A DNA stretch of 64,000 nucleotides from NCBI RefSeq assembly GCF_014647855.1, contig NZ_BMPZ01000004.1, positions 186,001 through 250,000 of the forward strand, given 5' to 3'. This stretch comes from Shewanella gelidii. GTDB taxonomy: Bacteria; Pseudomonadota; Gammaproteobacteria; Enterobacterales; Shewanellaceae. Under the pieces are notes generated by a model that saw only the letters and a list, made by a program, of their open reading frames with translations, was not told the DNA's origin and did not search any database. Position 1 is the stretch's first letter. Each line of letters begins with the position of its first letter. Below are positions 44,957-55,616 of the stretch, piece after piece. Both the position numbers and the translations under genes were made by a program.

Positions 44957-45565
44957 ATGTCATCAGTATTGTTATTAAAGTCGAGCATTTTAGGTGAGTA
45001 TTCACAATCAAATAAACTTGTAGACCTATTTAAGCATGCGTTTAGCGAGCTAAATGCTGAACTCATCGAGCGAGATTTAGCAGTTTCACCCATTCCTATG
45101 TTAGATGGCGAGTTAGTCCAAGGGTTTGGTGGTGTCGATGCCCCGACTCAAAGGCAGCAGCAAGCTTTAGCTCTGTCGGATGAGTTAATTGCCGAGATTC
45201 AGCAAAGTGACACCCTGGTCATGGCGGCTCCCATGTATAACTTTATGATCCCTGCTCAACTGAAAAGTTGGATTGATTTTATTTCTAGAGCGGGTGTGAC
45301 ATTTCGCTATACCGAGCAAGGTCCTGTTGGAGCGTTGACTGGTAAGCGTGTCATTGTGGTCACCACCCGTGGTGGTAAACATCAGGGGACAGCAACAGAT
45401 CAGATTACGCCTTATTTGCAAACGGTGCTGGGCTTTTTGGGAATGACTGAGGTTGAATTTGTATATGCGGAAGCGCTGAATATGGGGAGTGAAGCGGCAA
45501 ACGAGAACCTAGATTCTGCTCAGCAACAGATCCAAAGATTATTGGCCAGTGCGACTGTGCGCTAA
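44957..45565 (+). CDS. azoR: FMN-dependent NADH-azoreductase
   Basis: A 202-residue flavodoxin-fold quinone/azo reductase, same length as E. coli AzoR. Motifs: LLLKSSILGEYSQSNKLVDL (FMN phosphate loop), AAPMYNFMIPAQLKSWIDFI, and TRGGKHQGTATDQITPYLQT. It reduces quinones and azo compounds with NADH, a protective two-electron reduction. A TACGGAG ribosome site supports the start. The 217-bp gap before it shows no convincing gene. Confidence 0.92.
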   Translation: MSSVLLLKSSILGEYSQSNKLVDLFKHAFSELNAELIERDLAVSPIPMLDGELVQGFGGVDAPTQRQQQALALSDELIAEIQQSDTLVMAAPMYNFMIPAQLKSWIDFISRAGVTFRYTEQGPVGALTGKRVIVVTTRGGKHQGTATDQITPYLQTVLGFLGMTEVEFVYAEALNMGSEAANENLDSAQQQIQRLLASATVR

Positions 45566-45616
45566 CCAGAAATATTTATGATGGCGAATAACGCTTGCTT
45601 GGTCTTGCGTCCGCAG

Positions 45617-46525
45617 TTAAGGGTTGGTGATTACGTTACGGATTTGTCTCAGCGATGCTTTCACCTTGCGTGCATTATCTGGCCCCATTCGTAGCATTAG
45701 CTTTTGAGCACTGGGCAGTGCCTCTAACGCAGGGTCGACAAATTGATAGTTGACACTCACACCATCTAATTCGATCGGATCTTCGATGATTGGAGCATCA
45801 AGCATTACTTCTATCGCTTGCTCGAGGCGCTGGGCAAATAGCACATCGCCATATCCAAGCTCGGCGTATGCTTCATCAAGTAATGGGGCGATAGTGACGT
45901 AGCTATTTGCAAGTGCATTTAGATCAATTCCAGCTAATAGATCGGCATAAATATCATAGCGATGGAAGCTATCGGGATTGAGATAAGTTTTGTTGGTGAT
46001 ATCTGCAACGGTAAATTTCTGTTTCGGCCCCGCCATTGGGCTTACTTTTCTGGCCAGCTCACCTTGAGCAAGGTTATCGACAAAAACAACAAATTGGCGG
46101 GCGATATTTTCTGGCACCAGAAGCGATGAAACTGACATGCCATTGGTAATCGATTCAAGCTCTTTCTCAACAAAGGCGTCACTTTGAGCTAGTTTAGGTA
46201 GAGGTGGAGTTGTTGGCTCTTCGCTTGCGGCTTCGGTTTGGGGCTCTTCAGGGGCCGGGCTGCTTGTTGCTTCAACTGGCGGTGTGACCGCTGTTTCTGG
46301 CTCAGGCAAGTCAACTTCTGTAGGTAACGGCTCTGCTGGAGCTGGATCAGGCACTTCGACGACAACTGCTTCTTGGCGTGATTCTGTTTTTGGGTTTTCA
46401 GAGGTGATTGCGTAGTAAGCGCCAATACAGATCATAAATACACCCGCAATCACGGTAATTGACATATTGTTGGGGCCATCTGAAGTATTAGAGGGTGTAC
46501 TTCGATCTTGCTGATTGGCTTGCAT
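45617..46525 (-). CDS. DUF3014 domain membrane protein
   Basis: A 302-residue protein from ATG 46525 (AAGGAAAA ribosome site). One N-terminal membrane helix (about residues 22-42, MSITVIAGVFMICIGAYYA), a Pro/Glu-rich linker of about 80 residues, and a C-terminal DUF3014 domain (DAFVEKELESITNGMSVSSL through APIIEDPIELDGVSVNYQF). Function unknown; envelope anchored with most of the chain in the periplasm. Confidence 0.85.
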   Translation of the reverse strand: MQANQQDRSTPSNTSDGPNNMSITVIAGVFMICIGAYYAITSENPKTESRQEAVVVEVPDPAPAEPLPTEVDLPEPETAVTPPVEATSSPAPEEPQTEAASEEPTTPPLPKLAQSDAFVEKELESITNGMSVSSLLVPENIARQFVVFVDNLAQGELARKVSPMAGPKQKFTVADITNKTYLNPDSFHRYDIYADLLAGIDLNALANSYVTIAPLLDEAYAELGYGDVLFAQRLEQAIEVMLDAPIIEDPIELDGVSVNYQFVDPALEALPSAQKLMLRMGPDNARKVKASLRQIRNVITNP

Positions 46526-46672
46526 TGGTTTTCCTTTTTCATGGCACACTATTATTGTGCGCGGTTTTATTCTGCAGACTTACAAGAGCAGGGTCTAGCA
46601 TCTTGCGCCCTATATTAGGGGATATTTGTTTTCGAATTGTTTCAGCATTGGCTGTGATTTAGCATTTCGTGA

Positions 46673-48763
46673 TTAAGCTTGAACGTATTGTTCTCTATTT
46701 CCTAGCCAGCGATCTATAATCGCGTCTACATTCTGTGGCGTAGCTTGCATAATATGTTGTGCGAGTTTTTGAATATGAGGGATCAGTGCTTGATCTCGAA
46801 CTAAATCGGCGACCTTCATATCAACCAAACCGGTTTGCCGTGTTCCTAAAACTTCACCCGGTCCGCGAATTTCTAAATCTTGCTGCGCGATAACAAAGCC
46901 ATCATTACTCTGTCGCAGTACACCGAGCCTTTTCGTTGCTGTTGCTGAGAGCGGAGCTTTATACATCAAGACACAATGACTGGCGACCGCACCTCGGCCA
47001 ACACGTCCTCGTAGTTGGTGCAATTGAGCCAAACCAAGGCGCTCAGGATTCTCAATAATCATTAAGCTGGCATTGGGTACATCAACACCAACTTCAATTA
47101 CGGTGGTTGCAACCAGTAAATCGATGGTGCCAGCTTTAAAGTCAGCCATAATGCTTTGTTTTTTTGTGGGCTTCATTCGGCCGTGAACTAAGGCGACTTT
47201 GAGCTCAGGTAAAGCTTGCTGCAAAGCTTGAGCTGTATCCTCCGCTGCTTGGCACTCTAAAGCTTCTGACTCTTCGATTAGGGTGCAAACCCAGTAAGTT
47301 TGTCTTTGAGCATTCAGTGCAGCATGACGCACGCGATCAATCACTTCTTCACGACGACTGTCAGCGACAGCGACGGTTGTCACTGGCGTTCTGCCTGGAG
47401 GTAACTCATCAATAATAGAGGTATCCAAATCTGCGTAGGCTGTCATTGCTAGCGTTCTAGGGATGGGCGTGGCGGTCATAATGAGCTGATGTGGATGGTA
47501 ACCTTGATGAATGCCTTTTTCTCGTAACTCAAGCCGCTGATGGACGCCAAAACGGTGTTGTTCATCAATAATAATCAGGGCCAATTTCTTAAAACGCACT
47601 TGTTCTTGAAATATAGCGTGCGTGCCGATCACCATGTGTGCTTCGCCGTTTTCGATCTCAGTTAAAGATTGAGCCCTGATTTTCCCTTTTAATTTTCCAG
47701 CGAGCCAGCCCACTTTCAAGCCTAGTGGTTCAAACCACTCATTAAAGTTATGCGCGTGTTGCTCTGCGAGGAGTTCAGTTGGAGCCATCATTGCCACTTG
47801 ATAGCCATTTTCAATGGCCTGAAGTGCAGCCATGGCGGCCACAAGTGTTTTGCCGGAGCCGACGTCCCCCTGGACAAGGCGCATCATGGGAATCGGCTGT
47901 TCAAGATCATGGGCAATTTCTGAAACGACTCGTTGCTGTGCATTTGTGGGTTTAAAAGGCAGCGTATTGATGAACGGGTTGAGCAATTGTCCGCTTGCCG
48001 TCATTGGCTTTGCTAGGTCTTGGTTGCTTTTTTGTCTTAATTTGAGCATGCCTAGATTATGGGCAAGCAACTCCTCTTGTATCAGCCGTTGTTGAGCTGG
48101 ATGTTGACCTTGCTCTAGCTCCCACAGCACCACATCGTTGGGGGGACGATGTAATGTGTGAATCGCTTGGCCCAATGAAAGGTGATTGGGTTGTAAGGTT
48201 TCAGGGAGGAGTTCCGCAAGCGCCCCTTGATTGAGCAATGTGAGTGCTTGCTCTGTCAGCTTAATCCAACTGGCTTGCTTTAGCCCTTCGGTTGTTGGAT
48301 AAACTGGGGTGAGCGTGTCACTCAGTTCGACTTGGCTTTCATTTGAACTGATTTTGTAGTCGGGATGAATGATTTCTAATTGGTGTTTGCCTGCTTTTAT
48401 TTCACCATAAGCGCGGATGTGCATGCCGGCTTGCATGCTGTTTTTTTGTGCCATCGAAAAATTGAAAAATCGCAACGTCATGGGGCCGGTTTCATCGCGA
48501 ATCGTGCAGGTGAGCATACGTTTGCGGCCCGGAATGATTTGGGTGGCTTGAATTGTCCCTGCAACGGTGCCATAGCTCCCAGGATAAAGAGCAGCGATGG
48601 GGTAAATTTGGGTTCTGTCTTCGTAGCGTAAGGGCAGGTGGAATAGTAAATCTTGAACCGTTCGAATGCCTAGCTTCGAGAGTTTCTCCGCTACTTTCTT
48701 CGCGACCCCTTTGAGGTCGGTGATGGGCATAAGATCCAGCTGTTGCAATGCATTACCACTCAA
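46673..48763 (-). CDS. recG: ATP-dependent DNA helicase RecG
   Basis: A 696-residue helicase. The N-terminal wedge/OB domain (about 50-150), Walker A GDVGSGKTLVA (about 293-303), DEQH box IIDEQHRFGVHQR, motif III MTATPIPRTLA and motif VI HQLRGRVGRG are all present. It reverses stalled forks and processes branched DNA. Slightly longer than E. coli RecG. The 327-bp gap upstream, 48764-49090, holds AT-rich promoter-like DNA and the terminator of the next gene, no ORF I trust. Confidence 0.96.
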   Translation of the reverse strand: MSGNALQQLDLMPITDLKGVAKKVAEKLSKLGIRTVQDLLFHLPLRYEDRTQIYPIAALYPGSYGTVAGTIQATQIIPGRKRMLTCTIRDETGPMTLRFFNFSMAQKNSMQAGMHIRAYGEIKAGKHQLEIIHPDYKISSNESQVELSDTLTPVYPTTEGLKQASWIKLTEQALTLLNQGALAELLPETLQPNHLSLGQAIHTLHRPPNDVVLWELEQGQHPAQQRLIQEELLAHNLGMLKLRQKSNQDLAKPMTASGQLLNPFINTLPFKPTNAQQRVVSEIAHDLEQPIPMMRLVQGDVGSGKTLVAAMAALQAIENGYQVAMMAPTELLAEQHAHNFNEWFEPLGLKVGWLAGKLKGKIRAQSLTEIENGEAHMVIGTHAIFQEQVRFKKLALIIIDEQHRFGVHQRLELREKGIHQGYHPHQLIMTATPIPRTLAMTAYADLDTSIIDELPPGRTPVTTVAVADSRREEVIDRVRHAALNAQRQTYWVCTLIEESEALECQAAEDTAQALQQALPELKVALVHGRMKPTKKQSIMADFKAGTIDLLVATTVIEVGVDVPNASLMIIENPERLGLAQLHQLRGRVGRGAVASHCVLMYKAPLSATATKRLGVLRQSNDGFVIAQQDLEIRGPGEVLGTRQTGLVDMKVADLVRDQALIPHIQKLAQHIMQATPQNVDAIIDRWLGNREQYVQA

Positions 48764-49043
48764 TCACTGTAAATATATACATATATTAACAGAGTCTCAG
48801 TTTTAGGCAATCTCTGCTAATATTGTCCGTCCTTCAATCAGTCGTGTCGGCATAATTTATGTTATTGGGTTTGAGTGTTGCGTATGAATTCGGTCAAGGA
48901 TTTACAACCAGCATTTTTGTTTTGCGATCCGTGCTGCATCCACACGATTGCTCGCGACAAGTTTTGAAATGGCTTCAGATAAAAGGTCATGACTTGAAGG
49001 TGACAAAAGTCGTTCATTATTCATGGGAGCATGGTTCAAGCAC

Positions 49044-49069
49044 AAAAAAGCACGCGGTGAGCGTGCTTT
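49044..49069 (-). terminator. Intrinsic terminator of the acyl-CoA synthetase gene
   Basis: AAAGCACGC pairs with GCGTGCTTT over a 5-nt loop; the reverse strand ends in TTTTTT. It lies 22 bp past the minus-strand stop at 49091. Confidence 0.85.
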
Positions 49070-49090
49070 GATAACGACAAGGTTTAATCT

Positions 49091-50782
49091 TTAAATTTCA
49101 TCTTGCCAACGAACCACTCGACCGCGTGTACCATCGACCAAGTTATTGAATTGTTTTTCCAACACGTGCCGTTTTATTTTCAAAGTTGGGGTGAGCACTT
49201 CATTTTCAATCGTCCACTCGTCTGTCGCAATGACAATTGCATCAACGGTTTCATGAGACTCTAAATGTGGATTGACGCTATCTAGGGTTTGCTGCAGAGA
49301 AACCCGTACTTCTTCTCTGGGTTGCAATGCCGCGCCTTCTGAAAGCTGTACCAATGCAATCGGGTGCGGTAGGCCTGCACCAATGACACAAATGAGTTCA
49401 ACATGAGGATCTTGGGCTAACTTACGCTCAATGGGAACCGGTGCAACGTATTTGCCTTTGCTGGTTTTAAAATTGTCTTTGGTTCGGCCTGTAATCGTGA
49501 CGCAACCATCAGCATCAATTTCACATAAATCACCGGTATGGAAGAAGCCTTCGTCATCAAAAGCCGATTGTGTGACTTCTGGTTCTAGATAGTAAGCACT
49601 CATGAGGCCGGCAGATTTCACTAATAACTCGCCGTTGTCAGCTTGTTTGATCTCACAGCCTTCAACTGCGCGTCCTACGCTGCCAATTTTGCTGGCATCA
49701 AATGGGTAGTTGATAATCGAGTATGCACAGTTTTCAGTCATGCCCCATGCTTCACTGATATTCAGTCCAATCTTGTGATACCAAGTGACGAGAGATGGTG
49801 GGATAGGTGCTGAGCCAGAGCCTAATAAATGGCAATGCTGTAGTCCAAGACCTTCACGGATTTTGCGTTTCACAATACTGCTAAGAATTGGAATTTTTAG
49901 CAGCATATTGAGCCGTTTGTAACCGATGCGGTCGACAATGTTCTTTTGGAACAAGCTCCATAAGCGTGGCACGGAGAAAAATACCGTGGGTCGAGCGCGT
50001 TGAATATCGTCCACGAAGCTGTCTAGGCTTTCGACAAAGGCGACTTGGCTGCCGGAATAAAAAGATGACCCTTGAATTGCAACACGTTCTGTAATGTGTG
50101 CTAAAGGTAGATATGATAAAAGCCGATCTTTGGGGGTGGTTTTTAAATCTCTAACCACCGCTTTACAGGTTTCAGAATAGGCGTGGAAGGTTTGGATAGC
50201 GCCTTTAGGTTTGCCGGTGGAACCCGAGGTATATATCAGCGTCATAATTTGTTCCGCTGTTGGTAACGGCGCTTCGACGAGCGGCTCTCCAAGTTCCAAT
50301 AGTTGTTCCCAATGATACTGAGCGGGCATTGTTTCATAGGGCAGTGCGATTCGTAACAGCTCACCGCCAACGCCGGCTTCTTGTTCAGCCCAGTAATCGA
50401 GTTTGCCAACAAAAATTGCTTTTGCACCACTATGCTCCAATACATAGTTAATGGTATCTGCATTGGCTGTTGGATAAATCGGTACGCTAATATAGCCGCC
50501 ATGCATCAAGGCTAAATCGATGATAAACCACTCTGCGCAGTTCTTAGATAGAAGGCCTATTTTGTCTCCAGGTTGGAAGCCAAGGTGACGAAGTGCGCCG
50601 GCAATCTGCTGCACCTGGCTTTGTACCTGCTGCCAAGTGAAATCCTTATACTGGCCATCAATGGGTTGTCTTAAATAAACTTGGTCACCTTGGGTTTCTA
50701 CCCAACGTCCTAACATTTCAACGGGTGTGGTAATGTGCTCTGTCATTGGCGTTTCCACTGGCTGTGTCATGAGTGCTTCCAT
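49091..50782 (-). CDS. AMP-dependent acyl-CoA synthetase (long-chain type)
   Basis: A 563-residue adenylate-forming enzyme: TLIYTSGSTGKPKG at about residues 186-199, SEAWGMTENC (A5), FFHTGDLCEIDADGC (A7), ITGRTKDNFKTSKGKYVAP (A8 and the A10-like region). It should activate a fatty acid with CoA. The same gene lies near recG/trmH/spoT in Shewanella. The start at ATG 50782 has a GGAAT upstream; ATG 50770 is also possible. Confidence 0.9.
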   Translation of the reverse strand: MEALMTQPVETPMTEHITTPVEMLGRWVETQGDQVYLRQPIDGQYKDFTWQQVQSQVQQIAGALRHLGFQPGDKIGLLSKNCAEWFIIDLALMHGGYISVPIYPTANADTINYVLEHSGAKAIFVGKLDYWAEQEAGVGGELLRIALPYETMPAQYHWEQLLELGEPLVEAPLPTAEQIMTLIYTSGSTGKPKGAIQTFHAYSETCKAVVRDLKTTPKDRLLSYLPLAHITERVAIQGSSFYSGSQVAFVESLDSFVDDIQRARPTVFFSVPRLWSLFQKNIVDRIGYKRLNMLLKIPILSSIVKRKIREGLGLQHCHLLGSGSAPIPPSLVTWYHKIGLNISEAWGMTENCAYSIINYPFDASKIGSVGRAVEGCEIKQADNGELLVKSAGLMSAYYLEPEVTQSAFDDEGFFHTGDLCEIDADGCVTITGRTKDNFKTSKGKYVAPVPIERKLAQDPHVELICVIGAGLPHPIALVQLSEGAALQPREEVRVSLQQTLDSVNPHLESHETVDAIVIATDEWTIENEVLTPTLKIKRHVLEKQFNNLVDGTRGRVVRWQDEI

Positions 50783-51034
50783 TTATCATTCCATTTATTT
50801 TTCTTATTAGAACTCAGACCAGTATGGGAATATTTGTGATCTATCGCAAGTTTTTTGGGCAATTGAGAGGTGTGGCGGGTGTCGGTTTCGCTGATGTTTC
50901 GACATTATGAATCGAACAGGTGTTTAAATTGCGGCGATGCTCTAGAGCTAGAGCGGATTGCCCGCACTAGCTATGTTTAAAAGAACGTTTTAAAAATAAT
51001 TAAGAAAAAGTACAAAATTAATGTTTGTTGCAGG

Positions 51035-51736
51035 CTATTCTGGTTCTGCATCTGGATCAGGCGCGCGCATTCTTTCCCACCAACAAGCGTCGGCAACGAT
51101 TTGACCTAGGGGGTCAATGGCAGGGTAAGGGATCCCTTTTCGGCGACACGCTTTCGCGTAAATCGGATGACCTTGCTCAAATAGTTTGGTTTGACAATAG
51201 GCCTCATCAAGTTTGCGTTGTCCGTATAAGTTGGCCAGTTGTCGCTGTCGTTGAGCTTCATACATCATTAACGCTGCCGCGACAGATACATTGAGTGATT
51301 GCACCATCCCAATCATCGGGATTTTTACTTGATGATCGGCATGTGCGATGGCTTCAGCACTCACACCATCCCGTTCGTTGCCAAGCACGATTGCGGTGGG
51401 TTTGGTGTAATCGATTTCTCTAAAGTCGACAGCTGACTCTGAAAAGTTGGTCACGACCACTTGCATTTCCTGGCGTTTAAATTGTTCAGCGGCTTCACTA
51501 AAATGGTAGTGCTTAATGGTTTTCACCCATTGTTGGCTTCCTGAAGCTGTATTGCCAGAAACGCGCATTTCGATATCTGGCCACACCGCATGCACTTGAT
51601 GAATGCCAATGGCATCAGCAGTTCGGATGACAGCGGCAATATTATTGGTCTTATGGACCTTATCAAGACATACCGTGAGATCTGGCTGGCGGTTATCTAA
51701 CATTTGATTTATGCGTTGAAGGCGTTCTGGACTCAT
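51035..51736 (-). CDS. trmH: tRNA (guanosine-18-2'-O)-methyltransferase
   Basis: A 233-residue SPOUT-family methyltransferase close to E. coli TrmH: RQPDLTVCLDKVHKTNNIAA, RTADAIGIHQVHAVWP, DYTKPTAIVLGNERDGVS and the trefoil-knot motif IPMIGMVQSLNVSVAAALMM. It methylates G18 in the D-loop of tRNA. It is separated from ridA by a terminator. Confidence 0.96.
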   Translation of the reverse strand: MSPERLQRINQMLDNRQPDLTVCLDKVHKTNNIAAVIRTADAIGIHQVHAVWPDIEMRVSGNTASGSQQWVKTIKHYHFSEAAEQFKRQEMQVVVTNFSESAVDFREIDYTKPTAIVLGNERDGVSAEAIAHADHQVKIPMIGMVQSLNVSVAAALMMYEAQRQRQLANLYGQRKLDEAYCQTKLFEQGHPIYAKACRRKGIPYPAIDPLGQIVADACWWERMRAPDPDAEPE

Positions 51737-51800
51737 GCGACTAACTCAATGGTTTATATCTATCGAATTCAATGTGGAAATTAGAATATTTTGTAGCATT

Positions 51801-51824
51801 AAAAAAGGGCGCTCAGCGCCCTTT
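51801..51824 (-). terminator. Terminator at the end of the gmk-rpoZ-spoT-ridA operon
   Basis: GGGCGC-TCA-GCGCCC with six A on one side and four T on the other; on the minus strand it ends in a six-T run just past ridA. Confidence 0.9.
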
Positions 51825-51840
51825 TCTTGATGGTGTTGGG

Positions 51841-52224
51841 CTATAGCTCCATGACACCATCCATTTCAACCAACGAATCTTTTGGTAGCTGTTTGACACC
51901 CACAGCAGCACGAGCTGGGTAAGGCTGACTGAAGTAGCGACTCATGACTTCGTTGACTGTGGCAAAGTTGCTTAGATCGGTCATATAGATATTGAGTTTG
52001 ACGATGTTTTGCAATGAACCACCTGCAGCTTGAGTCACTGCTGTTAGGTTTTCAAAAACCTGTACAACCTGTGCAGCAAAATCATCGCTGACCATTTCCA
52101 TCGTCTCGGGAACTAATGGGATCTGCCCTGAAAGATAAACCGTATTGCCAACTTTGACAGCTTGTGAATAGGTGCCAATAGCCTGCGGGGCTTTGTCTGT
52201 TGCGATAATGATTTTGTCAGCCAT
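51841..52224 (-). CDS. ridA: RidA family enamine/imine deaminase
   Basis: A 127-residue protein from ATG 52224 ([20 protein letters not shown]) with a GAGGGA ribosome site; the longer frame to 52242 adds only six unlikely residues. Motifs: [13 protein letters not shown], the active-site Arg in [20 protein letters not shown]. It hydrolyses reactive enamines formed by PLP enzymes, such as 2-aminoacrylate. Confidence 0.95.
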   Translation of the reverse strand: MADKIIIATDKAPQAIGTYSQAVKVGNTVYLSGQIPLVPETMEMVSDDFAAQVVQVFENLTAVTQAAGGSLQNIVKLNIYMTDLSNFATVNEVMSRYFSQPYPARAAVGVKQLPKDSLVEMDGVMEL

Positions 52225-52281
52225 AGATTGTCCCTCACTCATTTTTGTCGATTTTTATATTGTATGCTTGGAATTATTTCT

Positions 52282-54384
52282 TTAGCGGTTACGGGAGGTT
52301 CTTAATACCTCGGGTAATACGCGGATACGACGCATTACGTTTGCTAAATGAATTCGATCCGTTACCGAGATGCGCAGGTTAATCATATACACGCGACCAT
52401 CGCGTTCTTCGGTGCTCAAGTTATGAATGTTTGAGCCCGCAGATGCAACAATAGAAGTGATTTTTGCGAGCGCGCCCTGATGGTTCACCAACTCGACACG
52501 CAAATTCGCTTGATATTCGACACCTTCAACATTGTCCCAATGTACTGGGATATATTTATCAGGCTCGCTTTGATAACCGCGGATGTTGGCACAATTCTCC
52601 ATATGTACCACCAAACCTTTACCTGGGCTGACATGCGCGATAACCGCATCCCCTGGGATCGGGCGGCAACAATTGGCGAAAGTGACAAGCATGCCTTCTG
52701 CACCGCGAATCGGCATCAGATTGGATTCTTTATGCTCTCTTGACTCGATTTCATCGCCAAGTAGACGTTTTGCCACCACAATGCTCATGGCATTGCCTAA
52801 CCCCACGTCAGCAAGAAGTTCATCAAAGCTCTTGTGTTTCGTGGCTTCAATGACCCTGTTAATCTGTTCTTCAGTAATATCTGAAATCTTCTTGGGGTTC
52901 AATGCGTGGTTTAGAAGACGTTTGCCTAAACTTATCGCGTCATGGGCGGTCAGGCTTTTTAAGGTCTGACGGATCTTCGCACGGGCTTTACCAGTCACGA
53001 CAAAGTTCAACCAAGCGGCATTGGGTTTAGCCCCTTTAGTATTAATGATCTCGACGGTTTGGCCTGAGATAAGCGGTTGGCTCAGCGGGTAAGATTGACG
53101 GTTAATTCGAGCACCAACACAGGTGTTACCGACGTCTGTATGTACTTCGTAAGCGAAGTCGACTGCAGTTGCACCCACTGGGAGTTCTAAAATGCGACCA
53201 TCTGGGGTAAACACATAGATTTCTTCGGGGAACAGTTCGGTTTTTACGTTTTCTACAAATTCAAATGAAGTGCTGGCGCTTTGCTGTAATTCAAGCAAAC
53301 TTTGCATCCACTTACGGGCACGAACTTGCGCAGTGGTTCCACTTGGCTGGCTTCCGCCTTTATAAATCCAGTGCGCAGCAACCCCTTTATCTGCCATCAA
53401 ATCCATATCTTTGGTACGGATCTGAATTTCAACAGGTACCCCGTGCGGGCCAAATAATGAGGTATGCAAAGATTGATAGCCGTTGGCTTTCGGGATAGCA
53501 ATATAATCTTTAAAGCGGTTGGGTCTTGGCTTATACAGCCCGTGCATGGCACCCATTACGCGATAGCACATGTCGATGTCTTCAACGATGACACGAAAGG
53601 CGTAGATATCCATGACTTCTTGAAACTGGAGCTCTTTACTCTGCATCTTGTTATAGATGGAGAATAAGTTTTTTTCCCGTCCTTTCACACGACCTTCAAA
53701 CCCCACGTCTTCTAGACGGGTTTTGATGGCGCCTTCAATCCCTTCGATGAGTTCATTACGATTACCGCGAGCAGCCTTAACGACCTCTTTTAAGACACGA
53801 TGACGCATCGGGTAGTAGGCCTGAAAACCTAAGTCTTCTAGCTCAGTCTTAATATTATGAATACCAAGGCGATTGGCAATGGGGGCATAAATCTCGAGGG
53901 TTTCACGGGCGATACGACGACGTTTATCTGGACGCAATGCGCCAAGCGTTCGCATATTATGTGTACGGTCGGCAAGCTTAATGAGGATGACTCGAATATC
54001 TTGAGTCATGGCCATCATCATTTTGCGGAAGTTTTCAGCTTGCGCTTCTTTCTTATCGCGGAACTTTAGCTTGTCTAGTTTCGAGACGCCCTCGACTAAC
54101 TCTGCAACAGACTCACCGAATAATTCGGCTAAGTCTTGCTTCGTGACGTGGGTATCTTCAATGGTGTCGTGCAGCAAAGCAGCCATCAAGGTCTCGTGAT
54201 CAAGACGCATATCCGACAAAATGCACGCAACCGCAACGGGGTGGGTAATGTAGGGTTCGCCACTTGTTCGCATTTGCCCTTCATGGGCATCTCTTGCGAC
54301 TCGATAAGCCTGCTTGAGAAGATCAATTTGCTCAGCGTCTAGATACTTGCTGGCGGATTCGTTAAGACTTTCAAACAGGTACAA
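52282..54384 (-). CDS. spoT: Bifunctional (p)ppGpp synthetase/hydrolase SpoT
   Basis: A 700-residue stringent-response enzyme. The HD hydrolase domain has YITHPVAVACILSDMRLDHE and LLHDTIEDT. The synthetase domain covers about 230-340, with FKDYIAIPKANGYQSLHTS. Then come TGS (EEIYVFTPDGRILELPVGAT), the helical region and the C-terminal ACT domain (LRVELVNHQGALAKITSIVA). It sits between rpoZ and ridA in the standard gammaproteobacterial order. Confidence 0.97.
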   Translation of the reverse strand: MYLFESLNESASKYLDAEQIDLLKQAYRVARDAHEGQMRTSGEPYITHPVAVACILSDMRLDHETLMAALLHDTIEDTHVTKQDLAELFGESVAELVEGVSKLDKLKFRDKKEAQAENFRKMMMAMTQDIRVILIKLADRTHNMRTLGALRPDKRRRIARETLEIYAPIANRLGIHNIKTELEDLGFQAYYPMRHRVLKEVVKAARGNRNELIEGIEGAIKTRLEDVGFEGRVKGREKNLFSIYNKMQSKELQFQEVMDIYAFRVIVEDIDMCYRVMGAMHGLYKPRPNRFKDYIAIPKANGYQSLHTSLFGPHGVPVEIQIRTKDMDLMADKGVAAHWIYKGGSQPSGTTAQVRARKWMQSLLELQQSASTSFEFVENVKTELFPEEIYVFTPDGRILELPVGATAVDFAYEVHTDVGNTCVGARINRQSYPLSQPLISGQTVEIINTKGAKPNAAWLNFVVTGKARAKIRQTLKSLTAHDAISLGKRLLNHALNPKKISDITEEQINRVIEATKHKSFDELLADVGLGNAMSIVVAKRLLGDEIESREHKESNLMPIRGAEGMLVTFANCCRPIPGDAVIAHVSPGKGLVVHMENCANIRGYQSEPDKYIPVHWDNVEGVEYQANLRVELVNHQGALAKITSIVASAGSNIHNLSTEERDGRVYMINLRISVTDRIHLANVMRRIRVLPEVLRTSRNR

Positions 54385-54397
54385 GTGGCGCTACTCC

Positions 54398-54676
54398 TTA
54401 CAGTGAACGGCCTTCAGCTATTGCTGCAACCGCTGCAATTTCAGCAGCTTCGCGTTCACGTACAGTTTGACGCTCATCAGCGTCTAGGGTGTCAGCTGTG
54501 ACTAAGCCTAGCTCGATTTCACGAAGAGCCAATACAGTTGGCTTATCGTTTTGCTCTTCTACCATTGGGTCTTTACCCTGAACAGCAATTTGGCGAGCAC
54601 GACGCGCTGCAACCAGGATCATGTCAAAACGGTTGCCGATTTGTTCAACGGCGTCTTCTACAGTTACGCGAGCCAT
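54398..54676 (-). CDS. rpoZ: RNA polymerase omega subunit
   Basis: A 92-residue protein from ATG 54676 ([20 protein letters not shown]) with a TTTGGAG ribosome site, matching the 91-residue E. coli protein. The frame is open upstream, but those residues have no similarity. Omega helps assemble the beta-prime subunit and mediates ppGpp response, in keeping with its place before spoT. Confidence 0.97.
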   Translation of the reverse strand: MARVTVEDAVEQIGNRFDMILVAARRARQIAVQGKDPMVEEQNDKPTVLALREIELGLVTADTLDADERQTVREREAAEIAAVAAIAEGRSL

Positions 54677-54736
54677 GTGGTAAAACTCCAAAGTTATGGA
54701 TAGGAAAAAATGACGCAAAATTATACATGAAGGCAA

Positions 54737-55360
54737 CTAATCTGCCAACAGATCGTTAAGCATATCATTGTGGGTGTGGATCTGACTAGCTTGAGTGAGC
54801 CTTTGGCTACGAATAATTGCTTTGAAATCAGTCAGCGCACTGTCAAAGTCGTCATTTACAATAACAAACTCATATTCATTATAGTGTGACATTTCAGAGA
54901 CACACTGTGCCATACGTGAATCAATCACCGCTTGGCTGTCTTGACCGCGGCCAGATAAACGGCTCGCCAACTCTTCGCGAGACGGTGGCAAAATGAAAAT
55001 GCCAATGGCTTCAGGCATGACGGCTTTGACTTGTTGAGCCCCTTGCCAATCGATATCCAAAAACACATCAATACCGTTGGCGAGTGTTTGCTCAATGACG
55101 GTTCTTGACGTGCCATAGTAGTTGCCAAAAACTTCGGCCCATTCGAAAAACGCCCCTTGTTCAATGAGCGCTTTAAACTCGTCGACCGACACAAAATGAT
55201 AATGTTCAGCATTCACTTCACCGGGACGCATCGCACGGGTGGTGTGTGAAACAGAAACCTGCATATCAGCGGGTTTATCCTGCAATAACGCAGAGATAAG
55301 AGAAGACTTACCTGCACCACTGGGTGCCGATACAATAAATAGGTTGCCGCGTGCGGTCAT
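54737..55360 (-). CDS. gmk: Guanylate kinase
   Basis: A 207-residue kinase converting GMP to GDP with ATP. P-loop [12 protein letters not shown] at about residues 10-21, the GMP-binding [20 protein letters not shown] region, and [13 protein letters not shown]. First gene of the gmk-rpoZ-spoT-ridA operon. Confidence 0.97.
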   Translation of the reverse strand: MTARGNLFIVSAPSGAGKSSLISALLQDKPADMQVSVSHTTRAMRPGEVNAEHYHFVSVDEFKALIEQGAFFEWAEVFGNYYGTSRTVIEQTLANGIDVFLDIDWQGAQQVKAVMPEAIGIFILPPSREELASRLSGRGQDSQAVIDSRMAQCVSEMSHYNEYEFVIVNDDFDSALTDFKAIIRSQRLTQASQIHTHNDMLNDLLAD

Positions 55361-55616
55361 GAGTATATATCCGAGAGTTGTAGTGTCAGCCAGCCCTTCA
55401 AGAGCTGTTATTTAGCTTTAGCGAGCCATTATATCGAAACTTGACCAACTCTCGCTAGGGATAATCACAACTTCGATGAAACTCGGTTTATCTAAGATTG
55501 ATATCACCGAATAGTCACTGACAAAACATGGGAAATTGGTTAGTCTTCAGGTGCATTTATTCCGTGCCGGGCGATTGAGCCTGCGCTTCATTTTGAATTT
55601 TGGTAGGTAAGTTATT

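Noticed and set aside
44818..44958. Minus-strand frame giving a basic Lys/Arg-rich 46-residue peptide next to azoR
   Set aside because: It overlaps the azoR start, lacks a ribosome site, and its Lys/Arg run arises from AT-rich DNA.
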